DNA of 64,000 bases, taken from Arcuatula senhousia. Its lineage: Eukaryota > Mollusca > Bivalvia > Mytilida > Mytilidae. The position numbers and the translations under genes were made by a program. The stretch spans positions 42,429,512-42,493,511 of the forward strand of contig OZ020306.1 of NCBI GenBank assembly GCA_963971305.1, given 5' to 3'. Below are positions 44,238 through 56,230 of the stretch, one piece after another (position 1 is the first letter of the stretch; each line of letters begins with the position of its first letter). The notes below the pieces were generated by a model, which was not told the DNA's origin, made no database searches, and saw only the letters and a program-made list of their open reading frames with translations.

Positions 44238-44560
44238 TCTGGCGTTTTTTCCAACAGGTTTTACGCATTATATCCTGACGACCTCGGCATCTCTCGACAA
44301 CAGGGCTCATTCAACCACACTTCATAGAGGCTTCGTGTAGTAGAGGTATAGCACTGGTGAATTGTGTGAGGCAAAAAGGTCGAGTCAGAGGTACTGAAGA
44401 GGCATCCGAATATCATAAGACCGAAATTTTCGAAGACAAAATCGAAAGACGAGAAATACAAAGACAACACAAACAACATAAAATTACAAAAAAGCACAAC
44501 TGAAAGACAACCGACAACAAGAATTCAAGTCGCAACAAGAGTTAACTCAGGTGCTCCGGG
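44238..44560. repeat. Dispersed repeat plus RT 3'-end piece
   Basis: 44238-44320 matches the CCTGACGACCCCGGCAT family (here TATCCTGACGACCTCGGCAT). 44385-44560 is an RT 3'-end piece (CAACAAGAATTCAAGTCGCA, GTTAACTCAGGTGCTCCGGG), again in the common orientation. Confidence 0.55.
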
Positions 44561-45584
44561 TGATGGGGATGTTAGTACGAATGTAGTTGGTCATGTGTAC
44601 AGGTTTCTGAGCACTTTATAAATAAAGGTTATAACAAAGGCACAGGATACGGTTACGGCAAATTTGGGCAAAACCGTAATAAGAAATTCTTGTTACGGCA
44701 AAGACGAAAATCGGGAACGGACGACGGGACGGAGACCAAATCATTTACGACCGTAACAATTAACTACCATATTTTTAAACTCAATTTCGAACCTCCCCAC
44801 CAGCAGCCGATATGAGACGTATTTTCTTATAGCCCTGCTCCAAAAGTCAGTCACAAGCCTGTTGCATATTAGCTCTCTAAACCCGCATGCTGTTAATTTA
44901 TTACGAAGAGGTGTGTATGTTTTCGCTAGCATTATCTTCGTACAAAATTGTAGTAGGGGGGCGAAAATTCGAATTTGCATGTAACATACTTACAAATCGG
45001 AGTACTGACTTAAATTCATTTTATTTCAAGGGGTCGCTCCGAGATTTCCACAATTAGCATTTGGAAGGTCCTAGATGCTTCCTCCTTATACATGTATGAT
45101 CCGGAATACAACAAAAGCAACTAACTTTTCTGAATCACCCGAGTTCACACTTTTTATAACTTGTGTTATCATGCTTTAGTTGCTTTTGTGGATTATTTTT
45201 CAACGTGATGTTTGTGTTTTCTGCTTTGTTTTAGCATATGCGAATCCAGGGGACCTGAGTGCCCCGCCCCACCCTTTTGGGGATAAATTTGGTTGACTAT
45301 ATACGAAATCACTGAAACGTGAAGAAGACGTTCATCCTCTTAGGCCAGTCAGTGGATCCCTCTTTTCAGAATTTATGGATCCGTCCCTGCTTAGCAATAT
45401 AAACTTTGATATTCGGATGCTGCTTTGGTACCCCAATGCTTTTGTATATCTACACAATTATTTAACTGTCCGTTTTACTGTTTAACTTGCTAATGGTTTA
45501 GACTGACTGCTATATACTACTTAAATGTTAGGCACTGGCTATTTTATCCGGCGGTGTAAGCATAATTTATGTTTACCCGGAAAT
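44561..45584. other. Mixed spacer with short repeat remnants
   Basis: 44640-44760 has a TTACGGCAAA repeat-like word used three times. 45240-45380 resembles a GC-rich remnant with GAATTTATGGATCCGTCCCT, similar to GGATCCGCCCCTGG near 8280. No gene supported. Confidence 0.4.
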
Positions 45585-47078
45585 AAACAAGAGGCTCCCA
45601 GGAGCCTGAATCGCTCACCTGGTCTTGATGTTGACCCTGTACTTTTGTAGAGCTAAATGAGCTGAACATTTAAGCAAGCAACAGCTTTTCTCTACCTGCA
45701 ATAGTTTTCATTCTATAGGCCAAAAACACCATTTTTCACCTATAAGGGGCCATAACCCCTATAAGGAGTCATCTGACAACTTCAACCCTATGGAGACTTT
45801 TGTAGAGCTAAATGAGCTGAACATTTAAGCAAGCAACAGCTAATCTCTATCTGCAATAGTTTTCATTCTGTAGGCCAAAAACATGAAAAATCGCTTTTTT
45901 CAGGGGCCGTAACCCCTATAAGGGGTCATCTGACAACTTCGACCCTATGGAGAATTTTGTAGAGCTAAATGAGCTGAACATTTAAGCAAGCAACAGCTAA
46001 TCTCTATCTGCAATAGTTTTCATTCTGTAGGCCAAAAACATGAAAAATGGCTATTTTTCAGGGGCCGTAACCCCTATAAGGGGTCATCTGACAACTTCGA
46101 CCCTATGGAGAATTTTGTAGAGCTAAATGAGCTGAATATTTAAGCAAGCAACAGCTAATCTCTATCTGCAATAGTTTTCATTCTGTAGGACAAAAACATG
46201 AAAAATCGCTATTTTTCATGGGCCGTAACCCCTATAAGGAGTCATCTGACAACTTCGACCCTATGGAGAATTTTGTTGAGCTAAATGAGCTGAACATTTA
46301 AGCAAGCAACAGCTAATCTCTATCTGCAATAGTTTTCATTCTGTAGGACAAAAACATGAAAAATCGCTATTTTTCATGGGCCGTAACCCTATAAGGGGTC
46401 ATCTGACAACTTCGACCCTATGGAGAATTTTGTAGAGCTCAATGAGCTGAACATTTAAGCAAGCAACAGCTAATCTCTATCTGCAATAGTTTTCATTCTG
46501 TAGGCCAAAAACATGAAAAAATGCCATTTTTCAGGGGCCGTAACCCCTAAAAGGGGTTATCTGACAACTTTGATCCTATGGAGACTTTCGTAGAGCTAAA
46601 TGAGCTTAACATTTAAGCAAGCAACAGCTAATCTCTATGTGCAATAGTTTTCATTCTGTGGGCCAAAAACATGAAAAATGGCTATTTTTCACCTTTAAGG
46701 GGCCGTAACCCCTATAAGGGGTCATCTGACAACTTTGACCAAATGGAGACTTTTGTAGAGCTTTTGATGCTGAATCAGTAGCGTGGCCTCAGATTTTCTC
46801 TATCTCTTATACTTTTTGATTTATAAGCCAAAAACAGTAGTCTGACCCCCCTAGTCTATTTTTAGTAACGGCGGCCATGTTTTTAACAGATCAAAAATCA
46901 AAACACAAGTTTGGTACAGGACACCCTAAGGACCATTCATACCAAGTTTCATTAAATTCTGTTTGGTAGTTTCAGAGGAGAAGATTTTTGAAAAATTGTT
47001 AACAGACGACGACAGACGACGACGACGGACGCCAAGTGATGGTAATAGCTCACATGGACCTTCGGTCCAGGTGAGCTA
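45585..47078 (-). mobile_element. Family A Helentron-like element, complete inverted copy
   Basis: Reads in reverse: AAACAAGAGG and the hairpin GGCTCCCAGGAGCC, GAATCGCTCACCTGGTCTTG, then seven to eight tandem units spaced 155-159 bp (GCTGAACATTTAAGCAAGCA near 45661, 45816, 45972, 46131, 46289). The conserved inner segment follows, then TCACATGGACCTTCGGTCCA leading into GGTGAGCTA. Units within this copy are more alike than between copies, suggesting local homogenisation. Confidence 0.85.
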
Positions 47079-47393
47079 AAAATCGGACTACGGAAAAATT
47101 ATGACGGAACTGAAACGGATAATAATTGTTATTGTTACACGCCTTATTTTTAGTAAAAACAGGAGTTTTGTTACTGAGTAAGTATATGGCATATAGACAC
47201 AGACCATTATCTTTCACGTTTATTTTTTATAGAACCTCAAGAAATTGTGTTGATATTATGGTATGATGCTGTCGTCATCGTCGTTGTCTTGTGTTGACTT
47301 GAAGGTTCCACGATGTTATCCGATTGCTTTGAAATTTTAGCAGAGACGTTTTTTTTTGCAATGAAAGTATGAACAGGATTGATTCCTCCTTTT

Positions 47394-47640
47394 TAGCTCA
47401 CCTGGACCTGCCATCACTTAGCGTCCGTCGTAAACTTTTTTTTCAAACACGGCTGCACAGACCAAAGTTTGGTCTGATGGTACCTTATGGTGTTCTCCAC
47501 AGAAACGATGTGGTGATTTTTGATTCGTCGAAAAACATGGCTAAAAATATAACAAAGGGGTAAATTGCATTTTGCAAATAACACAAAAACAGTCACAGAT
47601 ATCAAAAGTCTGAGATAAGGTAAAAGTGACCAGCATGACA
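47394..47640 (+). repeat. Family A-like left-end fragment
   Basis: TTAGCTCACCTGGACCTGCC joins directly to ATCACTTAGCGTCCGTCG, so the hairpin's second arm is deleted. Downstream sequence (AACATGGCTAAAAATATAAC, CACAGATATCAAAAGTCTG) matches the subfamily at 33.2 kb. 47250-47295 nearby is a GTCATCGTCGTTGTC simple repeat. Confidence 0.55.
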
Positions 47641-48296
47641 AGATCCATCTGTCCGGAAATTTTCAGACCAGACCAGACTTTCAGCAAGATCCCACTACCT
47701 GTGTAGGAGTTATATTGCCCTTTTCTGGATTTTTAATGAATTTTGCACTATTGAAGCGCAATATCTTGAAAACTATATAAGATATGTGAGAAATTTAAAT
47801 TGCATCATGTGAAGCACATCGAGATCTACAAATTTTGTAGGTCAACATTGTCAGACGAAGCGTTTTTGCAGCTATTGCCCTTAGAACGTCAAAAATGACA
47901 ATTTTCACTGTATTTTCTTATTATACTATAAATGTTAACTCATCTGATTTGATTCTTATTTGGTACAGCTGTTTTTTTAGCATTAGATGAATAGAACTGA
48001 TGTAGGGATTGTTCAACGATTTGTCAAAAAACGTAGCCGCAATGGTATACCTAAACAGGCTGGAATAGATAAAATTCTTCTTATGGTATAGTTGGAATTG
48101 CAATAATTTGTCCTTCAATTATTTATCAATAAGGAGAGTAGTGAGGTAAAAAATAGACTATTTTGTGAAAAATAACAATTTGTGACAGATTTCCTTGATT
48201 TTCATGTATAAATCGGTGAATATGAAATGGGCCACACCTGTCGACCAAAATTATTTTGTGATAGAAATGTGTATTATGATATTATATATTAATTAT
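47641..48296. other. Spacer, possibly old repeat
   Basis: Sequence such as TCTTGAAAACTATATAAGAT and TTATTGCCC phrases suggests an old interspersed repeat, but no boundaries or genes can be supported. Confidence 0.35.
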
Positions 48297-49031
48297 AAAA
48301 CAAGAGTTAACACTAAAGTATGTCTTGCCTGCCGGCACCATCAGAAACAATTATTCTTTCTTACTTCCACTATATTTTGAATTTACATGGATTTTCAGTT
48401 TCTGAGATCAAAAAATGTTTATAGAACTTAAACATTGCAAATATATGCAATAAAAATAATCAAAATCACTCAAACAGAAAATCAAGGTCAAGATCAAAAG
48501 ATGGGGATGCAACTGTGCTTAGCTACTACTGGGGCATATGCATACCAAGTTTCATCAACCTATAGTATTTGAGATATGGAGGTGCTCGCAAAACTTTTCC
48601 ATTGCTATTATATGTATTGAAAATTGTCAAAGTCACTCAACCGAAAAATTAAGGTCAAGGTCAAGGTCAAAAGATGGGGATGCAACTGTGCTAAGCTACT
48701 ACTGGGGCATATGCATACCAAGTTTCATCAACCTAGGACCTATAGTTCTTGAGATATGGAGGTGCTCGCAAAACTTTTCCATTGCTATTATATGTATTGA
48801 AAATTGTCAAAGTCACTCATACGGAAAATCAAGGTCAAGGTCAAAAGATGGGGATGCAACTGTGCTAAGCTACTACTGGGGTATATGCATACCAAGTTTC
48901 ATCAACCCAGGACCTATAGTTCTTGAGATATGGAGGTGCTCATAAAACTTTTTCAAAAAGTTAACGCCGCCGTCGCCGCCACTAAAGTAACACCTATGTC
49001 CCGCTCTGCTTCGTAGGCGAGACAAAAATTA
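48297..49031 (+). mobile_element. Family B element with ~174-bp tandem units
   Basis: Starts AACAAGAGTTAACACTAAAG, then GTCTTGCCTGCCGGCACCAT. The core has about three units, with GGGGATGCAACTGTGCTAAG near 48503, 48676 and 48850 (spacing 173-174). It closes with CGCCGCCGTCGCCGCCACTA, AGTAACACCTATGTCCC and GTAGGCGAGACAAAAATT. GTCTTGCCTGC and its mirrored GGCGAGAC/GCAGGCAAGAC form subterminal inverted repeats. Noncoding. Layout parallels family A, and the outer AACAAGAG is shared with family A's hairpin end. Confidence 0.7.
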
Positions 49032-49533
49032 CGATGGTCGAGGAATGTGGCCAATACTAATTTTGACGAAATATGCAGAGAAACCAGTGAAAATGTGTGA
49101 AAAATGAGGATTTTTCAAATTTATGGAATGTTTAAAGTCCCAAAGATAAACCTGTGGTGTAAATATTTTGCTAAATCTTACAGATATGAAAAGTTTGTTC
49201 ATACCTAAACATATTTTAGTTTAATTTTTGACAAGTTACAGTCGTTGAAAAAATAGTGAAAATACCGGGACAATTTAGGGCCTTTGTGGCTCTACTCCTT
49301 TGTTTTTATTCATTAGAATAAATTTTTAGCTCTTAAACTTTAGAATAATACAACTTCTTTTAGCTTATCTCTAGAACATGTACTTTCTTTGTGTAAAAAA
49401 AGTACACAAAGTTCAATCTAGCTGTGAACATGAGCTGGGTTAAGATTCTGACAGTCCAACAGGGTAGTCGATTTCTAATAGAAAACGATGGGGATAATAA
49501 GTCCATATTTGTCATTTACACAAAAGTAAGTAT
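49032..49533. other. AT-rich spacer
   Basis: Between two family B copies. No gene or known element seen. Confidence 0.4.
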
Positions 49534-49847
49534 TAACAAGAGTTAACACTAAAGTATGTCTTGCCTGTAGGTACCATCACATAACTCTAACTTAAGGCCC
49601 AGGTTAAAGATATAAGAATAGGTAAGGTCAAGGTCAAACAACAAGCTGAATCATGAAAAAGGGGTCAGGGTCAAACGGTGTGGGATGAGTTGCATAGACC
49701 ATAACAATAAGTGTTTGTATACCAAATATAAGATTTCTAGTTATACTTTTCGCTAGATTCATTTTCCACAAAAGTTTACGCTGCCGTCCGTCACCACCGC
49801 CAGAAAGTAATACCTATGTCTCACATTCGTTGCAGGCAAGACAAAAA
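49534..49847 (+). mobile_element. Family B element, short copy
   Basis: AACAAGAGTTAACACTAAAG and GTCTTGCCTGTAGG begin it and TTGCAGGCAAGACAAAAA ends it; GTCTTGCCTG and CAGGCAAGAC are exact inverted repeats. The core is reduced to one diverged unit (AAGGTCAAGGTCAAAC). Confidence 0.7.
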
Positions 49848-51069
49848 CTAAAAATTACTTGTGTATACTAGCAATTTATCTTCACCTTCAATGGTGGATG
49901 AGTTTGTTATATTGTTATTACTAGTCCAAATGTGGATCTTAAAATGCAATGTTATAAATGTAAGTGAGGACATCTGATGATCTGACCCAAAAATAAATAA
50001 AAATTAAAAATGATCCTTAAAGTTAAATTTGCTAAAAGTTAATACATAAATTGTTACATTTGCATTGAAAGAAAATTTAATGATCTTTTCAAATAAACTT
50101 ATAAAATGAAAAAGAAGTTGATTGGATGTTCATGTGATCATGTACAATACAACCACTTTTTTCTTGCTTTTTTACATATTAATTGTTTTAATACATTTTG
50201 ACAAATTTTGATTAAAAAATCTGATACATGTAAAAATAAAGTTTAGTTTATTCATAGTCACAATTTGAACAAACTTTTTGGTCACACGACAGGTGTCCTC
50301 ACTCGAACAAGAAAAATATGGAGCATTCTAACAATAGAGCATATTTAATACATCAATTATTGAAGAAAGTACAAAATTCTTATAATTTGTAACATAATTT
50401 AATGTAACTATCCTATATAGTAAACAATGTATAACAATGAAAGTACAAGGACGGAATACATAATTTACTTTTGAGAATAACTCATCCTAATTGGAGGATT
50501 GTATCAATTAAAAAAGTAAATATGGAAAAGTCATCAATTTTTATAAATTGAATTCATCTATACCAAAATAATATAAACACATTTACATTGCAATTGTTCT
50601 ATTTGAGCAGTCAAATTATAGTGACTGTATATCGATATGTGTCAATATATCACTTTTAATACACACCCCTTTCCGAGGCATGCTGTAAAACGTTGAATAT
50701 GGTATGGTACAAATATTCAGAAAAGAAGAATTGTATTGGTAATTGGCTAGTGACTGATAATGTTGTATTCAAACCAGCCCTGTAAAGCATGAACATTCCA
50801 CCACACAAGCCCTTTTATAAAAGATACCTAATTATATTAATTTTTATGGAACTGGACAATTTGCAAATCACAAAAATTAGCAGTACATCCTCTATACCTA
50901 CACAGTGTTTTTTTTTTGCATTCTAGGACACATCAGCTACATTAAAGAATTAAATCAAAACTCTAATAAATACATGTATATAATTACATTCCGATAAAAA
51001 ATATTAATTGTTTGCACAGAAAATTGCACGAAATGCATGGTTTGTCTTTTTTAAAATTACTCCATGCAA
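49848..51069. other. AT-rich spacer
   Basis: About 1.2 kb without a supportable feature. Confidence 0.5.
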
Positions 51070-51480
51070 GTCGTTGTTAAGGTGGCCCGTGCTAGTGAGT
51101 TTCATTGAGAAATAAAACGGCATTATTAACCAATCGAAATTGTCGTTATAAATTAGAATGTAATTATACACCAATAAAACTCAAAAAAGATCTGTCAAAG
51201 TCAAAAATGGCCGGATTTCGTTAAACAGGAAGTAGGTTAGCGACAGACCTAAAATTGGTTCCCACGATATGAGACCCCACCCTGATGCTGTATACCAAAT
51301 ATCAAGTGGCTGTGATTAGTAGTTGCTGAGAAAACTGTTACAAAATTTTTTTCCCCGCCCGCACGCCGCTGGCCATTCACCATTTTATAACCCGGATTTT
51401 TCAGTCCGTGAAATCCGGCCAATTATGTGTAGATAAAAGAAACCTGTTTTATTGCCCTAAAGAAGGTCTTTTGACTGAAA
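51070..51480. repeat. Dispersed repeat shared with 8.3-8.4 kb
   Basis: GC-richer block with GGCCGGATTTCGTTAAACAG, CCACGATATGAGACCCCACC, CTGATGCTGTATACCAAATA and AGTTGCTGAGAAAACTGTTA. Its reverse complement is found at 8290-8440. Closing words CCCGCCCGCACGCCGCTGGC and GTGAAATCCGGCC suggest an element end. Class unknown. Confidence 0.5.
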
Positions 51481-51581
51481 GTGCTTGGGCCCCTCTTTCG
51501 TTTTTTATTTCATTTTAAGTGATATGTTTTTGTTTAATTATTATTCAATTTTACCTTTTAACATTGTGGTGTACCTGACTT

Positions 51582-53202
51582 TAATAATAATAATAATAAT
51601 AATAATTAAAATGCCATTTGTTCAGAGAACAAATGAGAGGTCTTTCCCTGTCTCTTGTCTCTCTGTCGCTTTAGCATGTTAGCATTATGGTGTCCAATAC
51701 AAGTACTATAGACAAATGAGTCATTTCGTTTTCGATATGAGGTTACCAATAGTTATCAAATAGGTTCCAGAATAAAGATCAAGGGGCCTAGTGTCAGAAA
51801 AAGGATGGTTGCTAAGGACATTTTGTTGGTTGCTATGGACTAAGGGTTACTTCCGGTTGACAAATTTTAACTCTAAACTCGGAAAGTAGTCTTGGTTAAG
51901 AATATATATGGTTGCTATGGACTTTTCATAAATGTTACCTTGTTGCTAGGGAATGACCTTGACCCATGACATTTGACCTTGGACTCAAATTGTAGGTCTT
52001 GGCATTCTGATTCATTAAAGTATACATGTTTACTATACTATCTGTTATGGTTTTCAAGTTATGGGCAAAAAACGTGTTTCGCGAAACTTGTTTTGGCCGC
52101 CATTTTGGAACCAGTCAACCAAATCATACACTGTTTGGACTCAAATTGTAGGTCTTTTAATTCTCTATCAAATGAACCCTACATTTCATTCACCATCTGT
52201 AACCGTTTAGAAGTTATAATTAAAAAACCATTTTCTAATTAAGAATCAAGGGCCGTAACTCAAAAACAACAAGTTTTACGCTTTCGCACCTGAAACATTT
52301 TTTGTAGCTTTCGACGTGGCGAACATTTTTTCCATGTATTGTCCGCTTAAATTTTTTACAGTTTTTGTGTTATACTCAAAAAACAATTTCCGATGGCGGC
52401 CATTTTGAAAATGGCTGTCCGTAGCCATGCGACTTTGGTTTTATGTTGGAGGGCATAAGTTTACGGTCTCAAATAACCCATATGTTTACTATGTTATCTC
52501 AAACTGTTTCCAAGTTATAAGCCAAAAACCGGTAAGCCGAAACGCATTAAGGGCCATAACTCGAAAACGGTTTGTCGCACAGTATTCGACCCTTTATATC
52601 AAATAAAGGACTAAATGAGACAAGTATTTTTACCATTACATGTCTGCTTCTATCTTGTATGGTTTTTAAGCCTATCTGCACACAAGGTGTACCATGACCT
52701 CTGACCTTGAGATTTGACCTTTGACCTTGACATTTTTGAATGCAACATATGTCACCTAGGATGATTGGTGAAGGTCCCAAGTCTCTAGGACTAACTGTTT
52801 TAAAGAAAAAAATTTTGACGTGTCGCGACAGGTTTCGACTCAAAAACGCGTAACCAGGAAGTTGATCGAAATTTTTTTTTTTGCGTGACGAAATGTTGCC
52901 AGGAGTCCAGCAACATTTCCCACACTTTAGATTTTTAATACCGGTTACGGTTTCTGAGATTATCTGATAACAAGGGTTTTTGGTCTGGGGCAGATAACTC
53001 CGTTACTAAAAATAGATCGGTGTCAAAGCATGAGTTTTGGCGAGGATTCCTATGACCGCATAATGGTACCAAGTATGGAAAAGATATGTCGCGACACTTT
53101 TCGTATATGGGCGGCGGAAAAGAAGAACAATAATAATAATAATAATAATAATAATCAGAAGAAATACAGTAAGGTCTTTCCACTGTAGTGGGAAAGACCT
53201 TA
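51582..53202 (+). mobile_element. Family C Helentron-like repeat element
   Basis: An (AAT)n tract (51582-51606) precedes a perfect 9-bp stem, CATTTGTTCAGAGAACAAATG minus its ends (51615-51635), and then AGAGGTCTTTCCC. The body has loosely repeated segments (TGACCTTGGACTCAAATTGT twice, AAGTTATAAGCCAAAAAC-type phrases, CCGCCATTTTG). A second (AAT)n tract lies at 53129-53155. The element closes with a 31-nt hairpin, AAGGTCTTTCC/GGAAAGACCTT (53171-53201). GGTCTTTCCC at the left and GGGAAAGACC at the right are inverted. No protein was found; Helentron-type affinity is inference. Confidence 0.6.
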
Positions 53203-53406
53203 ATAAATGCTTTATTTAAAGAGGGTTACACAGTTAGTTTACAAAACTAATCTTCCCTGAGGCCCTCATTGAGATAACAAATACAAACATCAACACAATA
53301 ATAAATACAATCATGACAATGCATACATATGATAATGATACATGTAATTTGAATTTAATTGACAGTGTAAAAATAATTATAATAATCATAATAATGATAA
53401 TACCAT
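53203..53406 (-). other. LINE 3' untranslated region
   Basis: Between the LINE stop and the family C hairpin; AT-rich with TAATAATAAT words. The start AATAAATGCTTTATTTAAAG resembles other LINE 3' ends here. Confidence 0.5.
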
Positions 53407-55210
53407 CTAGCTACAAATCTCATTACTTAAAAAAAATTTTATTTTTGTTTTAAAGAGATTATTGTTTTTTACTTGATTCAAACTCAGGGGTAAATTGTTC
53501 CACAATAGTGAGCCAGAATATAAAAATGATTGTTTATAGAATTCAGATTTAGGTTTAGGAACAAGTAATTTTCGTGACACATTATTTCGCAGTTGGTAAG
53601 GATTTGGGGAGTTTTTGAACATATTTTTTAGATAAATGGGTGCATCACCGTTTATAATTTTATGCATCAGCAGATATTTGTGGTATTTTATTCTCATATC
53701 GACAGTCATCCATCCTAGCTGTTTAAATAAAGGTTCTGATGGTGCTAATGGGTCAGCATCTAGGGTGACTCGAGCTGCTCTCTTTTGCAGTCTTACTATC
53801 CTAGTCAATTGGTCAGTTCCACAACCTCCCCACACAATACAACAATAATCAATTAATGGAAGTATATAACCATTATAATATGCATTTCTTGTATCATGGT
53901 TTAAAAATTTCTTTATTTTAGTAAAAAGATGTATTCTGGAAGAGATGCTTTTACATACATGATCTATTTGGTTCTTCCAAGAGAGGTTATTATCAATTCT
54001 TACACCTAATAGTTTTTCACATTCAGAGTTTTGTAATTCAGAAGAATTTATGAACAGGTATAGTTGACCGTTTATTGTCTGAAGTCTTTGTTTAGTTCCA
54101 ATTGTCATACATTTTGTTTTATCAATATTTATAAACATGTTGTTATGTTTACACCATTGTTCAACATTCTTTAAATCATTTTGGACTTCAGCCTGAATCT
54201 CATTGATATCTTTTCCTGACATGTGCAAGGTAGTGTCATCTGCATATAAATCTGTTTTACAACTTTTTATTGATAATGGTAAGTCAGTAATATAAATAAC
54301 GAATAAAAGAGGTCCAATTATAGAACCTTGTGGAACACCATATTCAATTACTTTTTGACTAGAATAAGCACTACCAATCTTTACTTGTTGTGTTCTGTCA
54401 TTCAAATAAGATTCAAAAAACTTAATACAATGATGACTGAAACCATAAAGTTGTAATTTATGACATAACAGTTTGTGATCTACAAACTCAAATGCTTTTT
54501 TGAAATCAAGAAGTACAGCTAAATTAATGTTTCCACTATTCATTTCATGTAGCCATTTGTCTACAATATTTAAAAGTGCAGTTTGACAAGAATGGTTTGG
54601 CCTGAAACCTGACTGATCAGGATGCAATAATTTATTTTCGTTAAGGTATTTATATATATGGTTTGAGACATGTCTTTCTAATATCTTTGATATAGTTGGT
54701 AAAACAGATATTGGCCTGTAGTTGGTTGGAAGGTTTTTGTCACCACTTTTGTAAACTGGAGTTACTTTAGCATTTTTTAAAGAAGAGGGGTAAATACCTG
54801 TGTCAATTATTCTGTTAAAAATATATGTTAGTGGGGAAGCAATATGAGAAGCACATAATTTTAATATTTTAGGTCCAATATTGTCTGTCCCAGAGGACTT
54901 GTTGATATTTAATTTAGTTAATTCACAAAAAACTTCATTAATCCCAATAGGTGGAATCCTAAATTCATTATGGTTACTTTGATTTAACCTTGTATTTACA
55001 AACAGTTCAAGATTTTCATGTCTTTGTGAGCTTCCTGAGTTGTTTATATTTATTCTCAGGTTTTCAACACATGATGTGAAGAAGTCATTAAAAGTATTTG
55101 CTATATCAATTTCATTAGTTATTCTTTCATTTTTATCATTGATGAGCTCAGTGGGTGATTCCTTATTTTGAAGATTTATTATTGTATTGATAAGAAAAAT
55201 CATTTGGTAC
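53407..55210 (-). CDS. Non-LTR retrotransposon reverse transcriptase (5'-truncated)
   Basis: Uninterrupted minus-strand frame of about 600 codons for the RT part of a LINE ORF2, which performs target-primed reverse transcription. Counting from the open frame's start at 55248: a linker, then RT motifs NYRPISVLP (about 176), FRPNHSCQTALL (about 215), LLDFKKAFEFVDH (about 246), YGVPQGSIIGPLLF (about 303), catalytic YADD (335-338), and the thumb with LLGVRID and SWKNQIDHV. The C-terminal part ends with LYSGSLLWNNLP. It resembles Jockey/CR1-type LINEs. The endonuclease is absent: similarity starts near residue 14, so the first codons belong to flanking repeat and insertion was 5'-truncated near 55205-55210. 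FEFVDH has Glu where Asp is usual. Lack of stops indicates a recent copy. Confidence 0.9.
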
Positions 55211-55654
55211 CATAGGGTGGTCTCATGCCCCACCCCCTCAAAATACAAAATGCTTCATATCTTGGAAACCATTGAGATTCCAACCCTATAACCATATATA
55301 GTATTACTCCTTATGATAAGACAAATCCTTAGGGGTCGCAAGGGAGGGGGGGGGTCATATCTTTACAACCTTTCAGATCCCCACCCTATAACCATCCATA
55401 TTTGTGTTTCTTAAAACAAAAACAAGCACTCAATACCATATGGAGGTCTCATGGGATGAAAAGGGAGGTCTGAGAAGAGTGCATTGGGACATGTTTGGGG
55501 AACTTTGTTTGGGAGACTCAGAATTATTACTTGTTTATATTTCAAATCAATCTTTTTGGTAGATTCTGAGAGTCTGTTATGAAAAATTTCTCATTGTTGA
55601 CCTAAGTCGTCACGAAAAACAGGAAGTAGTCAGCTGACCTGAAATAATATAATA
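55211..55654. repeat. Repeat flanking the LINE 5' junction
   Basis: Imperfect tandem-like phrases (ACCATAGGGTGGTCTCATGC against ACCATATGGAGGTCTCATGG; CCACCCTATAACCATCCATA against CAACCCTATAACCATATATA). Noncoding. It probably belongs to the insertion target. Confidence 0.45.
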
Positions 55655-55954
55655 TTAATATTTTGAATTTGACTGGTTGATTTTAAATCTATTAATTAGG
55701 TAAACATGGTGTGATTTGTTATGCCTAAATGTTCTTTTGTTGTCTTCATTCAACATGGCACAACAACCTCCAGTATGACAATCATGGACAGCATACTCTA
55801 AATCTACCACGTCTTCTTTGTGTATTTGCACTGTTCTTGAAGCTGAAGTTATTGCAAATCTTTTGCACTTGAAGAGCTGACTGTCCTGTGTTTCTTGCAG
55901 TTGCTTTACATTCAGTTGCAAGTTGTCCAATGAGATAACTTTCCCGAGCTTTAA
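55655..55954 (-). CDS. Unidentified host gene, last exon
   Basis: Minus-strand exon of exactly 100 codons: acceptor CTAG next to a T-run (ending at 55955 on +), phase 0, stop TAA at 55655. The product has ISLDNLQLNVKQLQ, a basic KCKRFAITSASRT segment and a Cys/His-rich part with EYAVHDCHTGGCCAM, and ends with HNKSHHVYLINRFKIN. It joins exon 58411-58526 in phase. The HDC...CC...H...H pattern could bind zinc. I half-recall similar tails in uncharacterised bivalve proteins but cannot name a family. Confidence 0.55.
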   Translation of the reverse strand, partial: LKLGKVISLDNLQLNVKQLQETQDSQLFKCKRFAITSASRTVQIHKEDVVDLEYAVHDCHTGGCCAMLNEDNKRTFRHNKSHHVYLINRFKINQSNSKY

Positions 55955-56230
55955 CTAGAAAAAAATAATAGATTCCTAGCTTTTACTGGAAAAAATAATA
56001 GATGAATAATCATAGGTTAATCTGTAAGATTAAATTAAATTATTTATAAGCAAGTACATGTACAATGTATATTTTTAATAAACTGTGGTAGTTCTTCATG
56101 TTGGAAATATGCACAAAGGTCCATGCTTTAACACACCAATAAAACTACAAAATATTGCATACAATGCATAAAATGACATTCCAATATAGTGTACATGTAT
56201 ATAATTCTTGCTCAAAAAGTTGGTTTATCT

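Noticed and set aside
48538..48945. 135-codon frame with internally repeated peptide
   Set aside because: Follows the 174-bp units of a family B element; 174 is divisible by 3, so the frame stays open by chance.
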